Shown here piece after piece: positions 1-9,913 of a stretch of DNA of 64,000 nucleotides; the stretch's first letter is position 1, and every line of letters begins with the position of its first letter. The DNA is from Candidatus Omnitrophota bacterium (lineage in GTDB: Bacteria; Hinthialibacterota; Hinthialibacteria; Hinthialibacterales; Hinthialibacteraceae). The position numbers and the translations under genes were made by a program. Location: contig JABLXU010000039.1 of assembly GCA_013177805.1 (NCBI GenBank), forward strand, positions 1 to 64,000. Direction: 5' to 3'. The notes beneath the pieces were generated by a model. That model saw only the letters and a program-made list of their open reading frames with translations. It searched no databases and was not told where the DNA came from.

Positions 1-154
1 CTTTCTGGCGCTTGTTGACTTGTGGGTTTGGGGATATGGTAAAACATTAAAAAATCTATCCATGGGTTTGGATCGTTAATGATTCAGCGCCGGTCCGGGG
101 GAGGCCCTAGAGCCAGCGATTGGATCAGGTTTCACCCATTGGGAAAGGACCCGA

Positions 155-913
155 ATGATGGCATCGGCTCCCCGGGATATTTACGTGCCCGCCGCAAGTT
201 GGGAAGTCATGGTGGATGTCGTGGCGCCCAAGCCGCGGGGGATGGATCCTTTCTTCGTGAAGGCCATGCAGCAATTCGAGCGCTACGCGAGGACCATCGG
301 TGGCGAGATCGGCGACTCCATCCGTCTTTGCCAGGACCATTTATCGCGCTTTCTGGTTACCGCCCAGGAGGTGGTAGGTTTGGAAGCGGGCGCCAATCCC
401 GCGCGTTTGGGACGGTCCCGGGAATTCCGCTATGGGCAGGAAACCCTTTCCTTCCAAGTATTTCAGTACAAAGGATCAGACACAGTCTCCATTCGCGAGG
501 ACCGCATGGCCACGCTGTTGAATTTCTACGCCCGCTTTCGCGAAACGATGCGATTTATGGAGCACAAGGTCGAAGAGGGCGATCTGGGCATCTTTAAAAA
601 TAGCTTCGTGTTCATTCACAAGCCCCTGGCCCAGGCTGCCGAGTCCTTCGATCACGCCATGGAGCGCATGCCTCTGCACATCAGCACCCGCATTGGTTCG
701 GTTCCCGATCCCCATTACGTCCACATCATGGGCACTGAATTCAGCGATGAAGTCGAGCCCGGCCGGATCTGCCGCGTCCTAAAGCCGGGATTCGTCTACG
801 AAGGCCGTGAAATACAGGAAGGGGTGGTTATTGTATCGCAAAAACGGGGTGAACCGGAAATCCAGACCGCTGAAATTCAATCTCCGGAAGAATCAATTGA
901 ATCCGGCGAATGA
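155..913 (+). CDS. Divergent GrpE-like nucleotide exchange factor (C-terminal GrpE-type beta domain)
   Basis: C-terminal VEPGRICRVLKPGFVYEGREIQEGVVIVSQK resembles the GrpE ending ([29 protein letters not shown]); the N-terminal half is not typical. Confidence 0.5.
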   Translation: MMASAPRDIYVPAASWEVMVDVVAPKPRGMDPFFVKAMQQFERYARTIGGEIGDSIRLCQDHLSRFLVTAQEVVGLEAGANPARLGRSREFRYGQETLSFQVFQYKGSDTVSIREDRMATLLNFYARFRETMRFMEHKVEEGDLGIFKNSFVFIHKPLAQAAESFDHAMERMPLHISTRIGSVPDPHYVHIMGTEFSDEVEPGRICRVLKPGFVYEGREIQEGVVIVSQKRGEPEIQTAEIQSPEESIESGE

Positions 914-1257
914 ATTCCTTTTCCGCTTTTCGTATCCCCTCCCGGCAATTTTTTCCCATCCATAAACCGGGGCGAAAGGATTAAGGCGGGGGATGCAGCC
1001 CTTCCCCCATGAATCCAACCCTTTGATTCACCCCTGATTTCCATGACTTATCTTCTTATCTGCAGTCCAATCGCCCACTGGAATACCTGACCGGCCGGCT
1101 TGGCACAACGTTTGTGAGGAGTACACGCGGGTGCTGTTAGAAGGTTGATCTGATTGCTTCGACAGGATATTCGAGTGAACTGCCGAGGTAACCCATCAAC
1201 CTTCGTCCAATCGAAGGTTGGATGTTGGCGGAGCTGACCCAACAGCCTTCGGTCATG

Positions 1258-1298
1258 GAAAGACCGGAAACAAGCGGAGCTTGGAACCGGTCTTTTTT
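1258..1298 (+). terminator. Intrinsic terminator
   Basis: AAGACCGG (1260-1267) ... CCGGTCTT (1287-1294) followed by a T run. Confidence 0.7.
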
Positions 1299-1355
1299 CT
1301 TGTGCAACCGTGGCCAGCCTTCTCCGGCGGATCAACTGGATCAAACCGCAGGTGC

Positions 1356-1384
1356 TTGACGAAATGCCCTCCCGAAGTTATATT
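1356..1384 (+). promoter_or_regulatory. Sigma70-type promoter for the phosphate transporter
   Basis: TTGACG-N17-TATATT, about 135 nt upstream of the ATG at 1519 and downstream of the terminator. Confidence 0.55.
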
Positions 1385-1518
1385 CCTCCTCGGAATTTGA
1401 TCTGGGAAAGTGGTGTCAGACTCAATCCTTCGGCGCACGGATGACATGGACCTCCGAATGTGATTCATCATCCAGCAACGTTTCACATGGATCATCCTAA
1501 AAGGAATGGCACAAAACC

Positions 1519-3090
1519 ATGGGCCCTGAACTATTTATCTACGTGGCGGGCGCGGTGGCCATTGCCATGCTCGTTTGGGACACTATCGAAGTCGGCCGCA
1601 ACGACGCCGCCAACATAGTCAACGCGGTCTTCGGCGCGCGTGTGCTGCGCCGCAAGCAGGCCGTTCACATTGCTGGATTGGCCGTCATCATCGGCGCGTG
1701 GGCTTCCTCCCCGGTGATGGAAACCGCGCGGAAGGGGATATTCGATCCGTTCTCGCTGTCCATGCAAGACGCCCTCGCCGTTTATCTCGGCGTGTATCTC
1801 ACCGACACCGTTTTGCTCTATTCTTTTTCCGCGTTTGGCTTGCCTATCTCAACCACGGCCGGCTTGGTTTTTTCGCTTATGGGCGGCGGAATGGCGCTGG
1901 GAGGATTCGGATCGGTTCACTGGGGGAAAAGCGGCGAAGTGGTCGCCGCCATAATTTGGTCGATCTTCATCAGCGGCGCGTTCGGTTTTCTGGTACAGCG
2001 GGCGTTTCGCGGGGCCATCGGCCCAAATTGCGAAAACGTGGCAAAAGTCCGTCTTCATGGCCCGTGGATCGCGGGGGCGTTGCTCACCGGCCTGGCGTAT
2101 TTCATCGTGATGAAAGGCATGAATAACGTAGGATTTGTCCAGGCAGTCCGATCCCTGACCTTTGACCAGTTGGGCGCGCCGTTGGTGTTGATCGCATTGT
2201 GGGCCGTGCTATCACTCGCCGCATATATTGTATTGAACGCGGGAGGAGACCGGTTTTACCAAAAACTCTTTGCCGCCCTGGCCGTGGTCGGCATGCTGGC
2301 CATCGCCTTTGCTTTTGGTCAGAACGACTTGGCCAACTGCGCTTCTCCCGGTGTGGCGGCCTTCATGATCTTGCGGCACGGCGAGGTCGCCCCGAAGATC
2401 GATGTCCCCTCCTGGCTCCTGTTAGTGTGTGGAATACTGCTGGCCGTAGGCATGACCACCCGCAACGCCCAGCGCGTGACCCGCGCCGAGGTCAACACCG
2501 GCAGCCAGGGCGACATCGTCCGCCTTTACGCGCCCCGGTGGTGCCTCTGGATCGCCCAAAAATTCGTAAAACCACCCCATCCGGAAGAGGCCCTCGCCCC
2601 GGAACCGGAGTTAGACCCCAACAAAAAACTGCAGCACTACGATGCTTTGCGCGCCGCGGTGATTACCTCCGTCTCGGCCAGCGTCATCGCCTTCGCGTCT
2701 GGGTTGGGTCTTCCCGTCTCCACCACGTACGTGGCGTTCGCCGCCGTGGTGGCTACCGGCTGGGCCGACCGCATCTTCCTGCGCGGCGACGCGGCGCTTA
2801 AGATCGGCCGGACCATCTGGGTTGTGACCGGCTGGTTTCTCTCGGCTTTTATCGCCGGTTTGTCCACGGCGTTTTGCGCCAAAGCCATCAGCCTTTGGGG
2901 CACGATCGGCCTCCTGGTATGCCTGGCAATCAACCTCACCGTCCGGTACTACATGAAACGCCGGGCCGACCAACAGGAGGAACGGCTGATGCGCGAAGCG
3001 CTCGAACGCCGCCAACAATTGTTCAAAGGCGCCGCTCCTGGCCAACCGGCTCCCATCTTTGCCAGCGAAACCGATGCTTCCGAAATGTGA
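1519..3090 (+). CDS. Inorganic phosphate transporter, PiT family
   Basis: Multi-pass membrane protein with duplicated PiT motifs (GRNDAANIVNAVFGARVL, GQNDLANCASPGVAAF, GLPVSTTYV). Confidence 0.85.
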   Translation: MGPELFIYVAGAVAIAMLVWDTIEVGRNDAANIVNAVFGARVLRRKQAVHIAGLAVIIGAWASSPVMETARKGIFDPFSLSMQDALAVYLGVYLTDTVLLYSFSAFGLPISTTAGLVFSLMGGGMALGGFGSVHWGKSGEVVAAIIWSIFISGAFGFLVQRAFRGAIGPNCENVAKVRLHGPWIAGALLTGLAYFIVMKGMNNVGFVQAVRSLTFDQLGAPLVLIALWAVLSLAAYIVLNAGGDRFYQKLFAALAVVGMLAIAFAFGQNDLANCASPGVAAFMILRHGEVAPKIDVPSWLLLVCGILLAVGMTTRNAQRVTRAEVNTGSQGDIVRLYAPRWCLWIAQKFVKPPHPEEALAPEPELDPNKKLQHYDALRAAVITSVSASVIAFASGLGLPVSTTYVAFAAVVATGWADRIFLRGDAALKIGRTIWVVTGWFLSAFIAGLSTAFCAKAISLWGTIGLLVCLAINLTVRYYMKRRADQQEERLMREALERRQQLFKGAAPGQPAPIFASETDASEM

Positions 3091-3093
3091 CGG

Positions 3094-4203
3094 TTACCGG
3101 GAAAATACAGTTTTTCCCATCCCGTCGGCCGGTCCGCCCACGCCTTCCTTAACGATCCGGTCGAGCAGCGCTTGGGGATTGCGCATGTGCCGCTGCGCTT
3201 CCTCGCGGGTGACCAGCCCCCGTTGATATAGCCGGATCAATGACGCGTCCATGGTCGTCATGCCTTCTTTGGTTCCGGTTTCGATCACACTATAGAGTTG
3301 GTGGGTTTTCCCTTCCCGGATGAGCGCGGCTGAGGCATACACGTTTTTCAACACTTCCACTGCCAACGCCCGGCCGGTTCCCGTGGCCTTGGGAAGGAGC
3401 CGTTGCGAGATCACCGCCGCCAGGGTCAAGGAGAGTTGCACACGGATCTGCTGTTGCTGCCGTTCCGGGAATACGTCGATGATACGGTCCACCGTTTGAA
3501 CCGCGTCGTTAGTATGCAAGGTGGCCAGCACCAGATGGCCGGTCTCCGCCGCGGTCAGCGCCGCCGCGATGGTGTCCAGGTCACGCATTTCGCCCACCAT
3601 GATCACATCCGGATCCTGCCGCAGGCAATATTTCAAGGCGGTGGCGAACGAATGCGTGTCCGCGCCCAGTTCCCGTTGATCCACCACGCTGTTGCGGTGC
3701 TCGTGCACGTATTCGATGGGATCCTCGATGGCAATGATGTGGCAGCAACGGTTCGTATTGATTAGATCGATCATCGAGGCCAGGGTGGTCGTTTTGCCAT
3801 GGCCGGTCGGCCCCGTGACCAAGATCAATCCCTGCGGGAGGAATGAGAGGTCATAGACAATCGGCGGCAATCCCAGTTCTTTCAATTTGGGAATGATATT
3901 GGGGATGGGACGGAACGCGGCCGCCACACAGCCTTTTTGGTAATACACGTTAACCCGGTAGCGGTGCGAAGTTCCCACGCCCAGCGAAAAATCGAGTTCC
4001 TTGTTCTCCTCGAAGATCAAGCGCTGTTGTTCATTCAAAAGGCTGTAAGTCAACCGTTTCACCTCGTCCGGCGACAGCGGCGGATGATCGAGCCGCTTCA
4101 GGTTGCCATGCACCCGCACCATAGGCGAAACGCCGGCGGTCAACAACAGATCCGAAGCCTGCAGCCGGTTGGTTTCTTCAAACAAGTCGCTGATTTCCAC
4201 CAT
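3094..4203 (-). CDS. Type IV pilus retraction-type ATPase (PilT/PilU family)
   Basis: Walker A GPTGHGKTTT, Asp/His boxes, VGEMRDLDTI. Confidence 0.9.
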   Translation of the reverse strand: MVEISDLFEETNRLQASDLLLTAGVSPMVRVHGNLKRLDHPPLSPDEVKRLTYSLLNEQQRLIFEENKELDFSLGVGTSHRYRVNVYYQKGCVAAAFRPIPNIIPKLKELGLPPIVYDLSFLPQGLILVTGPTGHGKTTTLASMIDLINTNRCCHIIAIEDPIEYVHEHRNSVVDQRELGADTHSFATALKYCLRQDPDVIMVGEMRDLDTIAAALTAAETGHLVLATLHTNDAVQTVDRIIDVFPERQQQQIRVQLSLTLAAVISQRLLPKATGTGRALAVEVLKNVYASAALIREGKTHQLYSVIETGTKEGMTTMDASLIRLYQRGLVTREEAQRHMRNPQALLDRIVKEGVGGPADGMGKTVFSR

Positions 4204-4318
4204 GGGTCATTCCTCTTATTTTTACGGAACTGGTTTTTACGGAACCGGGCGTGAGATCGGGGGGGATTTCACGGCGTTCAGCCTTCCTGGCTGCTTTCAC
4301 TTTTCAAATCGGTTTGGA

Positions 4319-5464
4319 TCACGGCTTGAACGCCACTTTCCGCTGGGCCAGGGGGGACCACAATCCCGCCCGGTTGCAGGCCGCCACGAAAAAATACATC
4401 TCTTCATAATAAGGGGGCTTCACGTACGGGATCGCGGCGCTGGCCGATTTCACTAAAACCGGCCCGGGGATAATATTCCGGGGATCCCTCGTGAATGTGT
4501 ACCAATATCCTTCCACACCGGATTCGGGATCTTGCGGTGGCTTCCACGACCAGATAATTTCTTGCTTTTGGAATTCGTATTCCAATTCCGTGGGTTCGGG
4601 GGGTGGAGTCCCATCGATTGTGGTGCGGTGACTGTCCCGGTGTTTCCAAAGCCGGACCCCATCGAGCCGCATCGTGTATTCCCGGCTCAAGTCCAGGCCT
4701 TCTATATTCTTGGCCAACGCCACGGCCACCAGTTGCGTCCGGTTTCCGGGATCCCCCAATTTCTCGTTCAGGTCCACAGTGACATACTGCCATTGCCGAT
4801 CCGCGATTTTCCCCTCTTTTATGAACCGGGCCACCGGTTCCCGGAATTCCGCCGAAGCCGACCGGATAAGCAAATCCGCTCCCCCGGGAATATCGCTCCA
4901 GAAATACAATTCCAGGTAACGGAAGGGAGCCCAGTCCATCGTCGGGATTTTGTCCGTAAAACGCACCCCCAAAATATCCTTCTCTGTCACTTCCGTATTC
5001 GGATCCTCAAAAGTGAAGGCGGCCATCAGGCTGCCATGGCCTTGGAAGAAATTTTCCTCATCGAACCGGATACGCATGTTGTTTCCCGCTACCGAACACA
5101 CAGGCCAAACTCGAAACAGATCATACGCGATATCGAAATCCCCCAGCCGGACCATTTCGGATCCCGTGGCCGAGGTGATGGCGCAACGAAACTCGATTCG
5201 TTGCCCATGGGAAGCAGGGAAAGTACCCGAGGTAGCGGTTGTATCCCGAAGATCCGGAACGGCTTCCCATGGCCCCGGAGGGTCTTCGTTCACAATACGG
5301 TAAAAAACGGTGAAAGACGCGTCCATCACCCCATCAGCGGACCATTCGAGTTTCACCTCGGGTGGGGAAAATTCCGGCAACGGTTTCAGCGCCGACGCAG
5401 CCGCGGCCAATCCCGGACAAATCCCCCACATCAAACCGGCCACTACGATTACCCATTGAATCAT
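4319..5464 (-). CDS. Secreted protein with a possible Fn3-like C-terminal region, function unknown
   Basis: N-terminal signal peptide; C-terminal PPPEPTELEYEF..IIWSWKPPQDPESGVEGYWYTF resembles Fn3-type repeats. Confidence 0.5.
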   Translation of the reverse strand: MIQWVIVVAGLMWGICPGLAAAASALKPLPEFSPPEVKLEWSADGVMDASFTVFYRIVNEDPPGPWEAVPDLRDTTATSGTFPASHGQRIEFRCAITSATGSEMVRLGDFDIAYDLFRVWPVCSVAGNNMRIRFDEENFFQGHGSLMAAFTFEDPNTEVTEKDILGVRFTDKIPTMDWAPFRYLELYFWSDIPGGADLLIRSASAEFREPVARFIKEGKIADRQWQYVTVDLNEKLGDPGNRTQLVAVALAKNIEGLDLSREYTMRLDGVRLWKHRDSHRTTIDGTPPPEPTELEYEFQKQEIIWSWKPPQDPESGVEGYWYTFTRDPRNIIPGPVLVKSASAAIPYVKPPYYEEMYFFVAACNRAGLWSPLAQRKVAFKP

Positions 5465-5614
5465 TGGCTTTGCGAATTCCTCCTGAAGATACCACCGGGG
5501 ATTTTTCCTAGTGGCTATTTCGATTCAATTCATCCAGGATTGATAGCAGGTAAAACTCAACCCTCAAAATCGAGGGGATTTTCAATCGATGAAATCCTGT
5601 CAGATCATCCTGAT

Positions 5615-6724
5615 TCAACTTGCTGTCCCGCTGGTTTTATAGATTGTAATAGAATCCGTCCCCGTGAACATCCCCTTGGCGTTCAAACGGAATTCATCGG
5701 GATTGGATGAGGCAAACAGGGCTTCCTCAAATGTGATAACCTCCTGGTTATACAAATCCAAAAGCGCCTGGTTGAAGGTTTGCATGCCCTGGTCCCGTCC
5801 CTTGGCGATGAATTCCCGCATTTTCCAAAATTCGCCTTCCAAAAGGGCTTTTTTGATCGAGGGCGTGGAACGCAGAATCTCCAGTGCCGGAACCCGGCCG
5901 GTTCCGTCCTTGCGCCGGAGCAGCCGCATGCAAACGATGCCTTCCAGGCACATCGCGAGTTCCTGCCGCACCTGCGATTTCAAATAATCAGGGAAATAAT
6001 TGATGATCCGGTCCAGCGTGTGGAAAACATCCACCGTGTGCAGGGTAGTCAGGACCAGGTGGCCGGTTTCCGCGGCAGAGATGGCGGTCATCATTGTGTC
6101 CTGATCCCGCATCTCTCCGATGAGAATCACGTCCGGGCTTTGCCGCACCACATGCCGCAACGCGTTTTGGAAACTGGCGGTGTCGTAGCCCACTTCGCGC
6201 TGGTTGATGACCGATTTGTCGTCCACGTGCACGAACTCGATGGGATCCTCGATGGTCATGATATGGCGGCTGAAATGCGAGTTGATGTGATGAATCATCG
6301 CCGCCAGGGTGGTCGATTTGCCGCTGCCGGTCGCCCCGGTGATGATCACCAGTCCCCGCGGCAATTCCGCCATCTGTTGGATCACGGGCGGGAGATGCAG
6401 CCGGGTAAACGACAAATCCGCGTCCGCCACGTGCCGCGCCACCATGCCGATATGCCCTTGCTGGCGGAACAGGTTGATCCGGAAACGGATCTTCCCGTCC
6501 ATGGTGTACGCAAAGTCCAGTTCCGAAAGATCCTCGAACATCCGCCATTGGTGGTCCGTGAGCAGATTCCGGGCGGCTTCCTGGATTTGCGCGTCGGTGA
6601 CCGGCTCGCCCTCCAGGCGGATCACGTCGTTATGAATCCGCACGGCCGGCGGCACACCGGCCTTTAGATACAAGTCCGACGCGTCTTTCTTCACCATCAA
6701 ACGCAGCAAATCGTAGATGTTCAC
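5615..6724 (-). CDS. Type IV pilus retraction-type ATPase (PilT/PilU family), second copy
   Basis: Walker A GATGSGKSTT, IGEMRDQDTM, collinear with the 3094-4203 product. Confidence 0.9.
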   Translation of the reverse strand: MNIYDLLRLMVKKDASDLYLKAGVPPAVRIHNDVIRLEGEPVTDAQIQEAARNLLTDHQWRMFEDLSELDFAYTMDGKIRFRINLFRQQGHIGMVARHVADADLSFTRLHLPPVIQQMAELPRGLVIITGATGSGKSTTLAAMIHHINSHFSRHIMTIEDPIEFVHVDDKSVINQREVGYDTASFQNALRHVVRQSPDVILIGEMRDQDTMMTAISAAETGHLVLTTLHTVDVFHTLDRIINYFPDYLKSQVRQELAMCLEGIVCMRLLRRKDGTGRVPALEILRSTPSIKKALLEGEFWKMREFIAKGRDQGMQTFNQALLDLYNQEVITFEEALFASSNPDEFRLNAKGMFTGTDSITIYKTSGTAS

Positions 6725-6819
6725 GGTTAGGCTCCTGGCTTACTCCTGATATTAACGGAACAACGTACGAAATGTCATTTCCGTTTAGGCGCACTGGCTG
6801 CTTATTTGATCATGGCTCT

Positions 6820-7479
6820 TCAAACCGGTTGCGCCGGATCCGGTTCCCCGCCGCGCTTTTCCATCGATACGCGGCTTTGCGAATCGAACACGATATAATC
6901 ATCCCCTGACAGGTTGTACGGCGGTTGGAGGACCACCTTCGATTCCCCCTTGGCCCGGATGGCGATGCCCCCCTCTCCCTGAATCTGGCCGCTGAACACC
7001 ACCACCGATCCGTCGAGCGCTTCGATGCAGATTCCATTTCCCCGCGCCCGGATTTGGCAATCCCGCAAACGGACTTCCCCGTTTGAACATTGGATTGTGC
7101 CCTCGATCCGGAGATGACTCAGTGAACAATTCTTGACATTCTGTATCGTGATCGCGGGTTGATCCCCTTCCGCGGCGATCCGGGTGGCCTCCCCCCCATT
7201 TCCCTGTAAATGGACCGGCCGGGTGATCCGCAATCCGTCTTCCATTATAAAACTGCCAGGACCCAACTGAATTTCGGCCGGAGCACCGGTGGGATTCATC
7301 GCCGCCCGGTCCACTTGTTCTTGAAGGGAGAGGCCGGCGTTCCCACCAGAGTCAGGCCGGTATCGGATTTGACTCCTCGCATGGCGGAAACATGCCTTCC
7401 ACCCCCACCATCCTCCCAACCAAACCAGGAGAAAGATCGTCCCAGTGATGATCCAAAATCCATACGCGGGTTCACCCAT
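6820..7479 (-). CDS. Membrane-anchored protein with right-handed beta-helix-like repeats
   Basis: N-terminal TM segment followed by short repeated beta strands. Confidence 0.4.
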   Translation of the reverse strand: MGEPAYGFWIITGTIFLLVWLGGWWGWKACFRHARSQIRYRPDSGGNAGLSLQEQVDRAAMNPTGAPAEIQLGPGSFIMEDGLRITRPVHLQGNGGEATRIAAEGDQPAITIQNVKNCSLSHLRIEGTIQCSNGEVRLRDCQIRARGNGICIEALDGSVVVFSGQIQGEGGIAIRAKGESKVVLQPPYNLSGDDYIVFDSQSRVSMEKRGGEPDPAQPV

Positions 7480-7520
7480 GAAACCAATCCTTGCTTATTT
7501 TTAAACTCGAGATTCCCGCT

Positions 7521-8726
7521 CTAGGAGCGCATGTCCCGCACCCGGGAAATCAATTCCCGGATCACCCCCACAATCTGAACAGAGGAGTCGGATTTGAACA
7601 CCCGCACCGGCGGGGTCAAGGGTCCACCCTGAAGCAAGATCTGGTCGCCCAAGTCAAGGTACTTCCGTATGCAACACCGCCCCTCGAAGCGCACCACCAC
7701 CAAGTCTTCGTTTCGGGCCACGCCGCCGGTCTCGAAAATGATCTTGCAGCCCGGCCAGATGCCCAACGGCATGTACGAATCGGTCTTTACGAAATACGCT
7801 TCGTATTCGCGGTCCGGATGAAACCAGGTTTGGGGCAATCCCACAAAATCCAGGGAATCTTCTTCCTCCACCTCCTCGCGTCCGGAAGGGATCACGCCTG
7901 TAATGGGTATATTGCGGATGCCGCTCCCTCCCTCGATCTGGCGGGGTATGGTCTCTATTCCACTCTCACTCGCCGCACGGGTTTCTCCCATCTCCTCCAC
8001 AGGCGAGGAAAGTGGATTCCACGCATCGGGGGAAGCAATGACTTTTGGAAATTTCTGCTCCAACGCCCGGTCTTTTGCTTCTTCAATGACGGAATGCAAC
8101 AATTCGCAAAATTTGCCCACCGAGTGCGCGTTCTGGACAATGGCCAACCGCCGGGCCGACGGTTGATGAACGATCAAGCGTTCTTCGGGAGTCAATTGTA
8201 ACATTTCGTGCATCAGGCCCAGAAATACCAACCAGATGGGAGGCTGAGAGCCCAGCCGGTCCATGATCCACCCGCGAAGATCATCATGGTTTTGGATGCC
8301 TGGGGATTGGGGGGAACGGCCCGGTGCCACTCCCCGCCCGGCAAAACGATCCATCACCAAGAATTGCTTGTGAGGGATAGCGCGCAGTAAATCCCCGATT
8401 TCTTCCCGCAGGCATTGGGTAATGGCCTTCTGCGACACACAGACTTTGTTGCCCGCCAACACATAACCGATTTTTCTGGCCGCCTTCACCAGGCTTTGCA
8501 ATTCCCGCTGTTTTTTCGCCATTTGCTCGAACTGATGACGCTCTTCCGGCCGGAGTTGGAAAAAAACCGCCATTTTTTCGACCAACGGAGGCGGCGGGGG
8601 TGGCTTGAATCCGCTTTCCATTTGAGCGATATACGGCGATGACAATCCGAGACGGTCCGCCAGTTCTTGCTGGGTGTATTTCCCGCTTAGGCGATATTCC
8701 CGAAGCAGATCACCGAAGGTTTTCAA
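7521..8726 (-). CDS. XRE-family transcriptional regulator with C-terminal S24/LexA-like domain
   Basis: N-terminal HTH YTQQELADRLGLSSPYIAQMESG; C-terminal DSYMPLGIWPGCKIIFE...NEDLVVVRFEGRCCIRKY. Confidence 0.7.
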   Translation of the reverse strand: MKTFGDLLREYRLSGKYTQQELADRLGLSSPYIAQMESGFKPPPPPPLVEKMAVFFQLRPEERHQFEQMAKKQRELQSLVKAARKIGYVLAGNKVCVSQKAITQCLREEIGDLLRAIPHKQFLVMDRFAGRGVAPGRSPQSPGIQNHDDLRGWIMDRLGSQPPIWLVFLGLMHEMLQLTPEERLIVHQPSARRLAIVQNAHSVGKFCELLHSVIEEAKDRALEQKFPKVIASPDAWNPLSSPVEEMGETRAASESGIETIPRQIEGGSGIRNIPITGVIPSGREEVEEEDSLDFVGLPQTWFHPDREYEAYFVKTDSYMPLGIWPGCKIIFETGGVARNEDLVVVRFEGRCCIRKYLDLGDQILLQGGPLTPPVRVFKSDSSVQIVGVIRELISRVRDMRS

Positions 8727-8959
8727 ATTCCCAAGGCTCCTTTGCCATGCGAATCAGCTTTGGTTCATGGTAAACTGCGTATCAATGGATTTCAATATGT
8801 TAAAAAATTGAAGCCATGAGATTGGGCGGGAATGATTCGCCGGCGGATCGGCTGGGAATTCAACAAATAATATTGGAGAACCTGGAAAACGGATATGTCC
8901 GCCGGATTACCTTTCGTTTTGTACTTTTGCAGCCTCCACCCTGAAAAAACAGAATTGGC

Positions 8960-9871
8960 TCACGGTTCGTTTCCATCCTTCTTCCCGCAGAGCAGCACCG
9001 CGTCCCAAAGCTTCACCCCCAGCGAGGCGGCGATCACCTCGCATTTCGCCTTGAGGATAAAAAACACGCGCTCGTCATCGTGCGGCAGGGTTTCGTAATT
9101 GGCCTGCCCTTTGGAGATGATGACATCCGCCTCCGCGTACGCGTCCCGTAGTTCGTCTGACGCGGTGCGCAACACTGTGCCCAGTTCCGCGTTGCCGTTG
9201 TCGATCACCGGAACCACCGCGGTGAGACCCGATTCCCGGGCGTCCTCCATCGTCGCGTCGTTCAAAACTGGAACCTGCCGCACTACCACGGTGATGTCCA
9301 GCCGGGGATAGTCGCGGATCAATTCCTCGATGAAGATCCGGTCAAAGACGATCTCGCCGGCGTTATCACAGATGTATAGAAGTTTGGGACCGGTTTTCTC
9401 GCGATGGATTGTTTCGGCAAGTTCTAGGAAAGAGTCAAAATCATCCCGCGCGAATCCCTCCCGCAGCACTTTTTCGATTGTCGCGTGGATATCGAAATCC
9501 TCGTGAATGCCCAAGTCGATGATGTTGCCGCACACCGCCAGCTGGCAGGCCAGCCGCAAAGGTTCAGGATGGCCCGCGATCCGTTCCTTCAATTCGGGAT
9601 AGAGCCGCAACGCCAACTGGTTGTTATGTTTCTTGATTTCCCGGAAAGGATCATCCGAACCGGCGTGCCGTTGCCCCGCCCGGATGGCGATGAGTGAAAG
9701 TTCCGCCGGGGAGAGTGCGGGATCCGCCTGGCTGATCAGTGCGTCGAGATCGGCCCGCAGAGCTTCTTCAGTTCTGTCAAAAGAAGAGGATTCCCGCCCA
9801 TCCAAAACCAGCCGGTAAATCCGCAGCCCTTGCCGTTTGGCGCATTCGATACAGGGTGTTTGATAACGCAT
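8960..9871 (-). CDS. DUF89 / ARMT1-like family protein
   Basis: CDNAGEIVFDRIFIEEL, DVIISKGQANYETL motifs of the DUF89 fold. Confidence 0.75.
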   Translation of the reverse strand: MRYQTPCIECAKRQGLRIYRLVLDGRESSSFDRTEEALRADLDALISQADPALSPAELSLIAIRAGQRHAGSDDPFREIKKHNNQLALRLYPELKERIAGHPEPLRLACQLAVCGNIIDLGIHEDFDIHATIEKVLREGFARDDFDSFLELAETIHREKTGPKLLYICDNAGEIVFDRIFIEELIRDYPRLDITVVVRQVPVLNDATMEDARESGLTAVVPVIDNGNAELGTVLRTASDELRDAYAEADVIISKGQANYETLPHDDERVFFILKAKCEVIAASLGVKLWDAVLLCGKKDGNEP

Positions 9872-9913
9872 GTCAATACATTTTCCGGAGATATTCCGGC
9901 CGGGAGGAATCTC

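Noticed and set aside
1098-1113. Possible sigma54 site TGGCACAACGTTTGT
   Set aside because: The -12 element reads GT instead of GC and it lies inside a likely structured transcript with no fitting downstream gene.
4532-5710. 392-aa plus-strand ORF opposite the secreted protein
   Set aside because: No family resemblance; the minus-strand ORF has a signal peptide and coherent domain features.
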